Source: Oscillospiraceae bacterium (GTDB taxonomy: Bacteria; Bacillota; Clostridia; Oscillospirales; CAG-272). From it: a stretch of 62,187 bases of DNA. The translations under genes were made by a program, and so were the position numbers. Position 1 is the first letter of the stretch, and every line of letters starts with the position of its first letter. The stretch lies in contig SVTX01000006.1 in NCBI GenBank assembly GCA_015063545.1, positions 1 to 62,187 on the forward strand, in the 5' to 3' direction. The notes under the pieces were generated by a model. That model was not told the origin of the DNA and did no database searches. It saw only the letters and a list, made by a program, of their open reading frames with translations. Of the stretch, positions 35,603-43,353 are shown piece after piece.

Positions 35603-36543
35603 ATGTCAACCTCCGTCTGCTTAAAATACGATTTGGCATGCTCTAAATCGGCTGAGATAGCATCGCACAACTGTTCAATGCACGAAAATTTCTTTTCCGG
35701 ACGCAGAAATTTATAAAACTCTGTTTTGATGGTATCTCCGTATATATTTCCGTCAAAATCTATGATGTGCGTTTCGCAGTTGACCTTGTGAGAATCTATA
35801 CTGCCGGATATCGTGGGACGTATGCCGACATTAGAAACGCCTGTATATTTTTTACCGCTTGACATTTGACATATAGTAGCGTATATTCCGAATTTTGGAA
35901 TTATACATCCATTAGCAAATTCCTGGTTGGCAGTAGGGAAATTCATTTTGTGGCCCAGCTGTTTTCCTTTTTTGACTTCTGCTCGAATAAAATGCGGTCT
36001 TCCCAAAAATTTTCGAGCTTGCTCCATGTCCCCGTCAAGAATAAATTTTCTTATTTGAGAGGAGCTTACAGTCAATCCGTCAAGTTCTATCCTGCCAAGC
36101 ACAACGGTGTTAGTTTTTCCAAATTTTGCTTGAAGAAGCAGGGCATCACCCAGCCTGTTTTTGCCAAATTTGAAATCATATCCGCACACGGCACCAATGC
36201 AATTGAGCTCTCCTATCAGATGGTTTGATACAAAGCTGTCGGCAGACAGATCCTTGAAAAACGGGAAATCAGCCACTATAACAAAATCCATTCCGTGTTC
36301 AAAGAATATGCTCAGCTTGTCTTCGGTCGACATTATAATGTTCGAAGTGTTTTGTGTTTCCAGGCACCATGCTCCCACCGAGGTTGCACCAAGGAGCTTC
36401 TTCTGTTCGACAGCTTTTTTCAGTAGAGCTGAATGAGCTATGTGTATGCCGTCAAAGTTTCCAAGCGTTATGATACAGTCTGATAAAACAAACGGGTTAT
36501 TTGGAAAAACAATTCTGAATCCTGTTTTATTTATTGTTGTCAT
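35599..36543 (-). CDS. ribF: Bifunctional riboflavin kinase / FAD synthetase
   Basis: 314 residues. The N-terminal FMN adenylyltransferase domain has TLGNFDGIHIAH and the late SSSQIRKFI. The C-terminal riboflavin kinase domain has GRPHFI, GHKMNFPTAN (the GxxxxxPTAN motif) and ETHIIDFDGNIYG. It makes FMN and FAD. The start overlaps the ireB stop by 17 bases, and its weak ribosome site suggests translational coupling. Confidence 0.95.
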   Translation of the reverse strand: MTTINKTGFRIVFPNNPFVLSDCIITLGNFDGIHIAHSALLKKAVEQKKLLGATSVGAWCLETQNTSNIIMSTEDKLSIFFEHGMDFVIVADFPFFKDLSADSFVSNHLIGELNCIGAVCGYDFKFGKNRLGDALLLQAKFGKTNTVVLGRIELDGLTVSSSQIRKFILDGDMEQARKFLGRPHFIRAEVKKGKQLGHKMNFPTANQEFANGCIIPKFGIYATICQMSSGKKYTGVSNVGIRPTISGSIDSHKVNCETHIIDFDGNIYGDTIKTEFYKFLRPEKKFSCIEQLCDAISADLEHAKSYFKQTEVDI

Positions 36544-36829
36544 CTTGCGTTTTTGTAAGATAATACTTTACCATGTCTTCAAGAAGCGCATCGCGATCGA
36601 TCTTGCCGATGAGATTCCTTGCATTTCCGTAGTTTGCAACATGTGTGGGGTCCTCGGAAAGCAAAAAACCAACTATTTGAGATACGGGATTGTATCCGCC
36701 AAGCTCAATAGAATTTCCAACCTCAAGCAGTACATCGCGGTATTCCGAAAGTGGAATTATGCATTCTTCGGTGTTTTTGGGTTCCTCTGAGGGGGTATTT
36801 AATCTTCCTTTTATTGTTTCTAAAACCAT
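36527..36829 (-). CDS. ireB: IreB-family regulatory phosphoprotein (UPF0297)
   Basis: About 100 residues. The core LGGYNPVSQIVGFLLSEDPT, followed by NARNLIGKIDRDALLEDMVK, matches IreB, a substrate of the Ser/Thr kinase IreK/PrkC that affects envelope stress and cephalosporin tolerance in enterococci. An upstream in-frame start at 36877 was rejected because AGAGG lies just before the ATG at 36829. The ireB-ribF-PBP5-like arrangement fits an envelope link. Confidence 0.88.
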   Translation of the reverse strand: MVLETIKGRLNTPSEEPKNTEECIIPLSEYRDVLLEVGNSIELGGYNPVSQIVGFLLSEDPTHVANYGNARNLIGKIDRDALLEDMVKYYLTKTQDDNNK

Positions 36830-36842
36830 GTTTTTACCTCTC

Positions 36843-37427
36843 TTAATTTTCGCCAAACATTTTATTGAGCAGATCATCTGAACGGCGCTTTATGATGGCA
36901 GCATAGTATGCAACGACGATAATTTCGAGCGCGTTTGTAAGTCTGTCGCGAGCGCCTGCGACAGGTTCTTTATAATTTGCGGTGATCTTTGCTATTTCAT
37001 GCTTTATAGATCCCAATGAACAGGATTCATGCAGCATCAAGGAATCAAGTATCTTGCAGATATAGTCGTACAATATGGAATCTTCAATAATGTCATCGCT
37101 TCTGTCATCTACTTTTCCGTTGATGTACTGAATAAGACCTGCGATTTTATCAAGCTGCATGCAAGAACGAAGCATGTTGATTATGAGTATATGAGCGAAT
37201 TGGTTCATATTGTATTTTTTTAGCTTTGCGTTTTCCACCCAACCGCGCTTTGTCCAGTTCTGCAATGTGGAGCCGTCGATGCCGGAAACGTCTCTTATCT
37301 GGGTAAGCATGACACCGTTGGATATATAAAATACTTTGGACAAAAACTCAAGTCCTGTTACGTTTCCCATTTCCGAACGCAGTAATTTTGTACCCGGAAT
37401 AAAATCGTCTTTGATCTGAAGATTCAT
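36843..37427 (-). CDS. DUF1836 domain protein, probable DNA-binding regulator
   Basis: 194 residues. The N-terminal half has a MerR-like helix-turn-helix (MLTQIRDVSGIDGSTLQNWTKRGW), as in DUF1836 proteins. The C-terminal half is helical (LYDYICKILDSLM ... LEIIVVAYYAAII). The ATG at 37427 was chosen because AGAGGT sits seven bases before it. First gene of a four-gene operon, with its promoter overlapping a palindrome that could be its own operator. Confidence 0.8.
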   Translation of the reverse strand: MNLQIKDDFIPGTKLLRSEMGNVTGLEFLSKVFYISNGVMLTQIRDVSGIDGSTLQNWTKRGWVENAKLKKYNMNQFAHILIINMLRSCMQLDKIAGLIQYINGKVDDRSDDIIEDSILYDYICKILDSLMLHESCSLGSIKHEIAKITANYKEPVAGARDRLTNALEIIVVAYYAAIIKRRSDDLLNKMFGEN

Positions 37428-37493
37428 GTTTCTACCTCTTTTCCTTTGGATATGTTTTTTTACTGTGATGTGTGTAGATGTTATACAATGTAT

Positions 37494-37522
37494 ATTATAT
37501 ATTACAATCATGTGATTGTCAA
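37494..37522 (-). promoter_or_regulatory. Sigma-A promoter with palindrome, DUF1836-ireB-ribF operon
   Basis: On the minus strand, TTGACA (37517-37522) and TATAAT (37494-37499) are 17 bases apart. The palindrome ACAATCACATGATTGT overlaps the -35 and is a candidate operator. Confidence 0.85.
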
Positions 37523-37598
37523 GTGCAGTACGGAAAATAAAAAATAATTTATGTGGATTGCACATATACTGTGGTATAGATTTTTTGCGAGGGAAAAT

Positions 37599-38255
37599 AT
37601 GAAGATCAGTATAGGTGCAGACGGTTTTTTATTGCTTTTTGGGGTGTTGTTGGCCGAAAATCGCGCGGCGGGGATTATATGCATAATTTGTGCTACCATA
37701 CATGAGCTCGGGCATATTTTTGCGGCGGCGGTTATGAAAATTAGGCTAAGAGAATTGAAAATAGGCTTTGCAGGTGCGAGAATTTATCCTCAAAATGAAG
37801 TCTTGCCGTATAAAAAAGAGTTTTTTCTATGTGCCGCAGGGCCGTTTGTGAATCTAACATTTGCCTTTTTGGGTGTATTTGCGTTTAATGTATTCTTTTT
37901 GAACAATGGCGCAGTTTTTGAAGATAGATTGATTCAAGTGTTTGATGTTTTGCGCGGCAACAGCGGAGATTTTGAAATCATGCTACTGTTATTTGTGATA
38001 GTATCTTTCATGCAGGCATTAGTCAATCTTTTGCCGATAGAGGGGCTGGATGGCGGGAGAATGATGGTATCTGTGATCTCGCAATATTCCAACGCACAGA
38101 CGGCATATAGGGCAGAAAGAGCTATTACGTTCTGCACTGTAACTGTCATGTGGTTGCTTTCGATATATCTTTTGCTCAAAACCTCAAGTGGAATAGGCAT
38201 ACTTCTGTGCGCGGCATCCACATTTGTAAAAATGATAAAAACAGACGGCAATTAA
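37599..38255 (+). CDS. Site-2 protease family (M50, SpoIVFB-like) membrane metalloprotease
   Basis: 218 residues, polytopic. The zinc motif HELGH is in CATIHELGHIFAAAVM. The third ligand motif is LLPIEGLDGGRMM (N-x-x-P-x-x-x-LDGG type). AAGPFVNLTFAFLG is the conserved GP-x-x-N. Size and layout resemble SpoIVFB, which activates pro-sigma-K, but no spoIVFA lies next to it, so the substrate is open. The ATG at 37599 has GAGGG upstream. Confidence 0.88.
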   Translation: MKISIGADGFLLLFGVLLAENRAAGIICIICATIHELGHIFAAAVMKIRLRELKIGFAGARIYPQNEVLPYKKEFFLCAAGPFVNLTFAFLGVFAFNVFFLNNGAVFEDRLIQVFDVLRGNSGDFEIMLLLFVIVSFMQALVNLLPIEGLDGGRMMVSVISQYSNAQTAYRAERAITFCTVTVMWLLSIYLLLKTSSGIGILLCAASTFVKMIKTDGN

Positions 38256-38260
38256 CATAT

Positions 38261-38291
38261 AAAAAACGGGGGCATTTTGCTCCCGTTTTTG
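38261..38291. terminator. Two-way terminator
   Basis: AAAAACGGGGGC / GCTCCCGTTTTT with one mismatch and a five-base loop, between converging genes. Confidence 0.8.
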
Positions 38292-38303
38292 CATTACCAA
38301 ATT

Positions 38304-38837
38304 TTAAAGTGTGATGTTGTGCGTTACTTTGTAAGATCCAAGCGCGCCTGTCTCGGAAGTACCGATAAGAATCTTTTCAACGCGCAATGACGTTGGTACT
38401 TTTTCACTCTTGATTTTATTATAGGCTCTGTCTGTTTTTGTTGTGTCTGAATCCATAAAGAGGGTAGTGTGGAATTTGTAATCCATGTCATATTCATGGA
38501 GCGGTACGTTGTATTTTTCGAGCAAAATACGGTTGAGATCATCGTGTATAAGGTTTACTGTGGGGCTTTCCTTCATACGTATCCATACTATAGTTTCTTC
38601 TTTTTCAATGCCTGCAACCTCAATATCAAACGGTTTGATTTGTTTGTAGTAATCAAGTATCGTATTTATGACGTCGGCATATATGCTATTATCAACGCAA
38701 AATGACATTTTGAGCGAAATATGAAAGGGAAGAGTGAAGTTGGAATTTGCAAATCCTATGTCGCTCTCAATTTGTTTGGCTGCTGATTTTATATTTCCAA
38801 GCTGACTGTCAACATCGATTCCTGTCCAGATGTACAT
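38304..38837 (-). CDS. 2H phosphoesterase (2'-5' RNA ligase-like) protein
   Basis: 177 residues with two His-containing motifs in the expected places: PFHISLKMSF (~residue 39) and KFHTTLFMD (~residue 122). This two-motif layout defines the 2H superfamily, whose members act on 2',3'-cyclic or related phosphodiesters. The substrate is unknown. AAGGAG before the ATG. Confidence 0.8.
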   Translation of the reverse strand: MYIWTGIDVDSQLGNIKSAAKQIESDIGFANSNFTLPFHISLKMSFCVDNSIYADVINTILDYYKQIKPFDIEVAGIEKEETIVWIRMKESPTVNLIHDDLNRILLEKYNVPLHEYDMDYKFHTTLFMDSDTTKTDRAYNKIKSEKVPTSLRVEKILIGTSETGALGSYKVTHNITL

Positions 38838-38926
38838 GTGGTTCTCCTTTGGGGATAATATCAGTGATACAAATATTATACCAGTCGCGGCGAGTTATGT
38901 CAATAGAGTGATCACATCGGTTGTTC

Positions 38927-39210
38927 ACCCTTCATCCGCACCACTCAAAAACGCACCCATCAAAGCAATATATGCCAATGGGAGGGGCGGGACTTGAACT
39001 TTCACATAAAATTCTGCGAATTTTATGTGATGGGCTCTGTGTTACCCTTCGTCCGCACCACTCAAAAACGCACCCATCAAAGCAATATATGCCAATGGGA
39101 GGCGGGACTTGAACTTTCATATAAAATTCTGCGAATTTTATGTGATGGGCTCTGTGTTATCCTTCATCCGCACCACTCAAAAACGCACCCATTTGGGTGC
39201 GTTTGAGTGG
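38927..39210 (-). repeat. Tandem ~115-base units derived from the 3' side of tRNA-Leu(CAG)
   Basis: Two near-identical units (38930-39046, 39047-39161) and a partial third lie directly downstream of the tRNA on its own strand. Each carries the reverse complement of the tRNA tail (CCTTCATCCGCACCACT on the plus strand), a copy of the T-arm sequence GGGACTTGAAC, and a 13-base hairpin TCACATAAAATTC / GAATTTTATGTGA (39002-39030 and 39117-39145). The units differ by a two-base indel and a few substitutions. Confidence 0.85.
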
Positions 39211-39222
39211 TGCGGATGAAGG
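39161..39222 (-). other. Long imperfect hairpin covering the 3' end of tRNA-Leu(CAG)
   Basis: The 21-base arm CCTTCATCCGCACCACTCAAA and an eight-base CGCACCCA pair with the mirror sequence ending in the tRNA acceptor, with only a two-A bulge. The arm includes the tRNA CCA, discriminator and acceptor strand, so in RNA it would compete with the acceptor stem. Confidence 0.8.
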
Positions 39223-39294
39223 GACTTGAACCCATATGAAATTGCTTTCACTGGAACCTGAATCCAGCGCGTCTGCCAATTCCGCCACATCCGC
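39208..39294 (-). tRNA. tRNA-Leu(CAG)
   Basis: The minus strand reads GCGGATG...CATCCGC plus discriminator A and an encoded CCA. The anticodon arm is CTGGA-TTCAGGT-TCCAG with anticodon CAG. A long variable arm and GGGTTCAAGTCCC T-arm are present. It reads CUG codons. Preceded on the same transcript by tRNA-Leu(GAG). Confidence 0.95.
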
Positions 39295-39304
39295 ATATTA
39301 AATT

Positions 39305-39450
39305 TGTGCCAAAACTAAAGGGAGAGACTGTGTCATCGTTTTACGGGACTTGAACTTTTACACAAAACTGTGTTTTGTGTGACGGTTTATCAAGTTACCC
39401 ATTTGTTGTACCAAAACTAAAGGGAGAGACACAGTCTCTCCCTTTAGTTT
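39305..39450 (-). repeat. Spacer between the two tRNA-Leu genes with T-arm copy and terminator-arm copies
   Basis: CCAAAACTAAAGGGAGAGAC occurs at about 39309 and 39411, and its reverse complement at 39434-39453. The 39411/39434 pair is a perfect 20-base stem with loop ACA that abuts the CCA of tRNA-Leu(GAG). Between them lie another T-arm copy (GGGACTTGAAC, 39344-39354) and a nine-base hairpin ACACAAAAC / GTTTTGTGT (39360-39380). No T-run follows the long stem. Confidence 0.8.
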
Positions 39451-39534
39451 TGGTGCGAGAAACGGGACTTGAACCCGTACGGTGTAACCACACGCCCCTC
39501 AAACGTGCGCGTCTGCCAGTTCCGCCACTCTCGC
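39451..39534 (-). tRNA. tRNA-Leu(GAG)
   Basis: The minus strand reads GCGAGAG at the 5' end and ends TTCTCGC-A-CCA. The anticodon arm CACGT-TTGAGGG-GCGTG gives anticodon GAG, for CUC/CUU codons. A long variable arm and CGGGTTCAAGTCCCG T-arm are present. Driven by the promoter at 39568-39596. Confidence 0.95.
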
Positions 39535-39567
39535 ATGAAACACTGTGTTGCTTTGGACAACACGGAT

Positions 39568-39596
39568 ATTATACATCACAAAGTTTGTTTTGTCAA
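39568..39596 (-). promoter_or_regulatory. Sigma-A promoter of the tRNA-Leu pair
   Basis: On the minus strand, TTGACA (39591-39596) and TATAAT (39568-39573) have a 17-base spacer and lie ~35 bases before tRNA-Leu(GAG). Confidence 0.9.
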
Positions 39597-39720
39597 TAGC
39601 TTTTTGAAAAAAACTTTATATTTTTTTGAAAGTCTTTTGCTACTCAATATGTATTGTACGATTCTGATTTTTTGTATTGATCAGTGGGTTAAAGCTGTTA
39701 GACAAAAATTTTTTATATTA

Positions 39721-39749
39721 TTGACATACCTTTTTAAATACGATATAAT
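39721..39749 (+). promoter_or_regulatory. Sigma-A promoter of the MFS transporter gene
   Basis: TTGACA (39721-39726) and TATAAT (39744-39749), both perfect, with a 17-base spacer. Confidence 0.9.
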
Positions 39750-39785
39750 GAGAGCATGCTTTAGTCACTTTTTGTAGAGGAAATT

Positions 39786-41003
39786 ATGAAATTCAAGGAA
39801 AAATTCGCGTGTCTTTCTGACCGCAAGGTGAGCAGCTTTATTTATTTGCAGGTGTTTTTTAACGCCATGATCACCGTACTGAATATATTTGTCAACACCT
39901 TTCTGCTCAAGGCATATGGAAATACGTCAAATGAGGTTATGATATATAATCTTATCATGGCGATAACGCAACCGATAGCAATGTGTACGTCATTTTGGAT
40001 ATCCAGACGTGTAGGCTGTCTGCTCACGCAAAGAATAGGATTTGGCTTTTATGCGGTCGCTCTTATCCTTATGTGTATTTTTGGTGAGGAAATAGCATTT
40101 TTATATCCCTTACTCGGTATTCTCATAAGCTTTGGAGCGGGCTATTATTACGCGGTCTACAGCGTGCAGATGCTTCATTATACTAACGACGGAAACAGAG
40201 ATGCAATCTCGGGTGTGCTGACGGTGCTCGGCACGGTAATATCATTGATATTGCCTATCGTTTCAGGATATATTACGACTGTATTCAATGAATTTATCGG
40301 ATACAAAATAGTTTTCGGTCTGGTTGCGCTTATCGCCTTTGCGGCGTTGTTTACTACAACAAAGCTTCCAAAGATAGATACATGCCAAAACAATATCCGT
40401 TTTTTAAACGTATTTAAAACAATATGTAACAATAAAAACGGCAGAAATATAATGCTCGTCAATCTTCTTGATAACTTCAGAAGCTTTACCATAGGTATGT
40501 ATATAACCGTGGTGGTCTACCGCATTGTAAGCAACGAATTGTTGGTAAGCACGATAGCGGGAGTAGGAAGCATTCTGACGATTATCGGAGCTGTGCTGTA
40601 CGGTGTCGTGGTTTCCAAGAAAAATCGGGCAAAGTCTATACTGATAGCCACAATCTTCACTCTCGCCGCGTGCTGTTCGATGTGGTTTAAACTCAATATA
40701 TGGACTCTCGTAGCCTTTTTCCTGATGTATAGTTTTTTCAATATCTTTATAGCTATGCCCGTGTTAAACACACATTTCCACATAATAGAGCAGGATATGG
40801 GAATGAAGGACGCAGGGGCGGAGGTACATACCGTAAGGGAATTTTTTGTGGGTTTGGGAAGAATACTCGGTATTTTGATGATCTTTATAGCTCCGCAGAA
40901 TGATTTTGGCACGGCACTTGTGTTTGCCGTACTCGTCGCGTCTGCGCTCATAAGCGCTATTCTAATAAAAAGAATCAATAGTACGAGTGGCAAAACCTTT
41001 TAG
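39786..41003 (+). CDS. Major facilitator superfamily transporter
   Basis: 405 residues with about twelve membrane spans in two six-helix halves. A loop with basic residues (SRRVGCLLTQR) sits after span 2, as in the MFS signature, and FGAGYYYAVYSVQML is in span 4-5. No substrate can be named. ATG with GAGGAAA. A single gene between a perfect promoter and the hairpin at 41043. Confidence 0.85.
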   Translation: MKFKEKFACLSDRKVSSFIYLQVFFNAMITVLNIFVNTFLLKAYGNTSNEVMIYNLIMAITQPIAMCTSFWISRRVGCLLTQRIGFGFYAVALILMCIFGEEIAFLYPLLGILISFGAGYYYAVYSVQMLHYTNDGNRDAISGVLTVLGTVISLILPIVSGYITTVFNEFIGYKIVFGLVALIAFAALFTTTKLPKIDTCQNNIRFLNVFKTICNNKNGRNIMLVNLLDNFRSFTIGMYITVVVYRIVSNELLVSTIAGVGSILTIIGAVLYGVVVSKKNRAKSILIATIFTLAACCSMWFKLNIWTLVAFFLMYSFFNIFIAMPVLNTHFHIIEQDMGMKDAGAEVHTVREFFVGLGRILGILMIFIAPQNDFGTALVFAVLVASALISAILIKRINSTSGKTF

Positions 41004-41032
41004 AACAATTGAAAAATATCCCCAATTTAATA

Positions 41033-41078
41033 TTGAAAATTAAACGGTGTTATGGTATAATAAAGCTATAACACCGTT
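41033..41078 (+). promoter_or_regulatory. Promoter of the SGNH hydrolase gene inside a terminator-like hairpin
   Basis: TTGAAA (41033-41038) and TATAAT (41056-41061) have a 17-base spacer. The inverted repeat AACGGTGTTAT / ATAACACCGTT (41043-41078) followed by TCTTT places the -10 in its loop, so the same bases can end the upstream MFS transcript and start the next. Confidence 0.75.
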
Positions 41079-41099
41079 CTTTATAAAGGATGTAGAAAA

Positions 41100-41726
41100 A
41101 TGAAAAACGTATTACTTATAGGTGACTCGGTGCGTCTTGGATATCAGTCGCGCGTGGCAGAGCTACTCGGAGAGGACGTGAAAGTTTATGCTCCCGAAGA
41201 AAATTGCAGATATACCAAGTATGCACTTTGGGGAATGTATACCTACATGGAAATGTGGGGACACCCGAAATTCGACGTGATACATTGGAACACGGGTGCG
41301 TGGGATCTTCACCGTTGTACAGCGGACGGGGAAATATTCACCCCTCTTGACGAATATCTTGCGGTAAACCGCCGCCTTGCTATACAAATGGAGAGTTACT
41401 GCGACAAGCTTATATGGGCAACTATAACTCCGGGCAATAAAAAGCTTGATGAGCAGAAGGCAATAAATTCACTTATTAACACAAATTCTGAGTTTACAAA
41501 GGTTTTTTTATGTGATACAATGGAGAAGTGGAATGCCGATGTTATGCGTTATAACGAGGCTAATTCCGAGCAGCTTGTTGCGCGTGGAATTAAAATAAAT
41601 GATTTGTGTTCGCTAATGCTTCGAGATACGGACAGGTATATTTCGGAAGACGGTATACATCCTTCACAGGAGGGGTACGAGTTGCTTGCCCGGCAGGTAG
41701 CTGAGCAGATTGGGGCATTGCTGTGA
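41100..41726 (+). CDS. SGNH/GDSL-type hydrolase
   Basis: 208 residues. The nucleophile motif GDSVRLGY is at residues 8-15, an Asn-containing block (VIHWNTGAWDLH) follows, and the catalytic Asp/His are in EDGIHPSQEG. There is no signal peptide, so it is cytoplasmic. It is likely an esterase or deacetylase on a sugar or lipid; the substrate is unknown. Fourteen bases separate it from the GNAT gene. Confidence 0.85.
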   Translation: MKNVLLIGDSVRLGYQSRVAELLGEDVKVYAPEENCRYTKYALWGMYTYMEMWGHPKFDVIHWNTGAWDLHRCTADGEIFTPLDEYLAVNRRLAIQMESYCDKLIWATITPGNKKLDEQKAINSLINTNSEFTKVFLCDTMEKWNADVMRYNEANSEQLVARGIKINDLCSLMLRDTDRYISEDGIHPSQEGYELLARQVAEQIGALL

Positions 41727-41739
41727 TCGGAGGAACAAT

Positions 41740-42219
41740 ATGACAGTAAGAAAAGCAACAAGGGATGATCTTGATAGAGTGAACAGCCTTTTGGAGCAAG
41801 TGCTTGAAGTCCATGCAGATGGCCGTCCCGACATATTTAAGCATGGTACCAAAAAATACAGTGACAGCGAGCTGTTTGAATTTTTTGAAAATGATCTTAC
41901 GCCGGTTTTTGTCGCAGAAAACGAGAGAGGATTTGTCTGCGGATACGTTTTTTGTATTGTCAGGACAACAGAAAATAACTCTATACTAAAAGACAGACGC
42001 GAGCTTTACATCGACGATCTTTGTGTGGATGAAAGCTGTCGAGGACAGGGAATAGGGCGTCGTCTCTTTGAGTACGTCGAAGAATACGTGCAAACAAATA
42101 ATTTTGATTCGATAACACTGAATGTATGGAGTCTTAACGCATCAGCTATACGTTTTTATGAAAAATGTGGCTTTTCTCCGTTAAAGATAACAATGGAGAA
42201 GTCGTACGACAAGGATTGA
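41740..42219 (+). CDS. GNAT-family N-acetyltransferase
   Basis: 159 residues. The acetyl-CoA loop is in LYIDDLCVDESCRGQGIGRR (R-x-x-G-x-G/A) and the C-terminal NASAIRFYEKCGFSPLKITM is typical. Substrate unknown. The ATG at 41740 follows a GGAGG site; upstream in-frame codons lack one. Co-transcribed with the SGNH hydrolase. Confidence 0.9.
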   Translation: MTVRKATRDDLDRVNSLLEQVLEVHADGRPDIFKHGTKKYSDSELFEFFENDLTPVFVAENERGFVCGYVFCIVRTTENNSILKDRRELYIDDLCVDESCRGQGIGRRLFEYVEEYVQTNNFDSITLNVWSLNASAIRFYEKCGFSPLKITMEKSYDKD

Positions 42220-42266
42220 TCCTACGGATTCTTGAATGAAGTTTTAAAAAAAGTAAGTTTAATCTA

Positions 42267-42295
42267 TTGCAAACGTTAAAGCTTTATGCTAAAAT
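42267..42295 (+). promoter_or_regulatory. Sigma-A promoter of ddh
   Basis: TTGCAA (42267-42272) and TAAAAT (42290-42295) with a 17-base spacer, 38 bases before the ATG. Confidence 0.65.
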
Positions 42296-42332
42296 TATAG
42301 TGTTCAAAACCAAACGAAAGGCAGAATTTCAA

Positions 42333-43316
42333 ATGAGCATTAGAATAGGAATTTTCGGATACGGAAATCTTGGAAGAGGTGTAGAATGTGCCGTATCTCA
42401 AAACAGTGATATGGAGGTTGTGGGTGTATTTACCCGCCGCGCTCCCGAAACCGTCAAGACTGTAAAGAACTCGCCCGTATATCACGTTGATAAAATAGGC
42501 GAGATGACAAAGGATATAGACGTTATGATAATTTGCGGGGGAAGTGCTACGGATCTTCCGGTGCAGACACCGATGATTGCAAGCATTTTTAACTGTGTTG
42601 ACAGCTTTGACACTCACGCAAAGATCCCCGAACATTTTGAAAAGGTTGACAATGTAGCAAAGCAATCGGGCAAGATCGCTATGATATCCGTAGGTTGGGA
42701 TCCCGGTATGTTTTCTCTTAATCGCTTACTCGGTGGCGCTATACTTTCTGACGGAAAGGATTATACGTTCTGGGGCAAGGGAGTAAGTCAGGGACATTCG
42801 GATGCTATAAGACGAATTGACGGAGTGCTTGACGGCAAGCAATATACCATTCCCGTAGAGGCAGCTCTTGAAGCTGTAAGAAGTGGCGCGAATCCCGATC
42901 TTACCACACGTCAAAAGCATATCAGAGAGTGCTTTGTGGTTGCAAAAGAGGGCGCGGATAAGGCAAAGATTGAGGCAGAAATAAAAAACATGCCTAACTA
43001 TTTTGCCGACTACGACACAACGGTGCATTTTATCACAAAAGAAGAGCTTGACAGAGATCATTCGGGGATTCCTCACGGAGGATTTGTTATCCGCAGCGGA
43101 AGAACGGGAGCTCATCTTGAGCATAGTCACATTATAGAGTACAGCCTCAAGCTTGACTCAAACCCCGAATTCACTGCGTCCGTACTTGTTGCTTATGCGA
43201 GAGCCGCGTATAGAATGAACATCGAAGGCCAGTGCGGCTGTAAGACCGTGCTCGATGTTCCACCTGCATATCTCAGCGCAAAGTCGGGTGAGGAGCTTAG
43301 ACGGGAATTGCTTTAA
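42333..43316 (+). CDS. ddh: meso-Diaminopimelate D-dehydrogenase
   Basis: 327 residues. NADP-binding GIFGYGNLGRGVE is at the N-terminus, followed by ICGGSATDLP, SVGWDPGMFSLNR and FWGKGVSQGHSDAIRRIDG, all signatures of Ddh. The enzyme aminates tetrahydrodipicolinate directly to meso-DAP for lysine and peptidoglycan, bypassing the acylated route. The ATG at 42333 gives the normal length; the AAAGG site is 11 bases away. Confidence 0.95.
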   Translation: MSIRIGIFGYGNLGRGVECAVSQNSDMEVVGVFTRRAPETVKTVKNSPVYHVDKIGEMTKDIDVMIICGGSATDLPVQTPMIASIFNCVDSFDTHAKIPEHFEKVDNVAKQSGKIAMISVGWDPGMFSLNRLLGGAILSDGKDYTFWGKGVSQGHSDAIRRIDGVLDGKQYTIPVEAALEAVRSGANPDLTTRQKHIRECFVVAKEGADKAKIEAEIKNMPNYFADYDTTVHFITKEELDRDHSGIPHGGFVIRSGRTGAHLEHSHIIEYSLKLDSNPEFTASVLVAYARAAYRMNIEGQCGCKTVLDVPPAYLSAKSGEELRRELL

Positions 43317-43353
43317 AAATATGATGGAAATATAACGATAGGAAAGAAAAAAC

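Noticed and set aside
38921-39206. Short open frames and a possible CRISPR-like array in the tRNA-Leu repeat field
   Set aside because: Units are ~115 bases, only two to three copies, with no short repeat/unique spacer pattern and no cas genes; the small frames simply cross the repeats.
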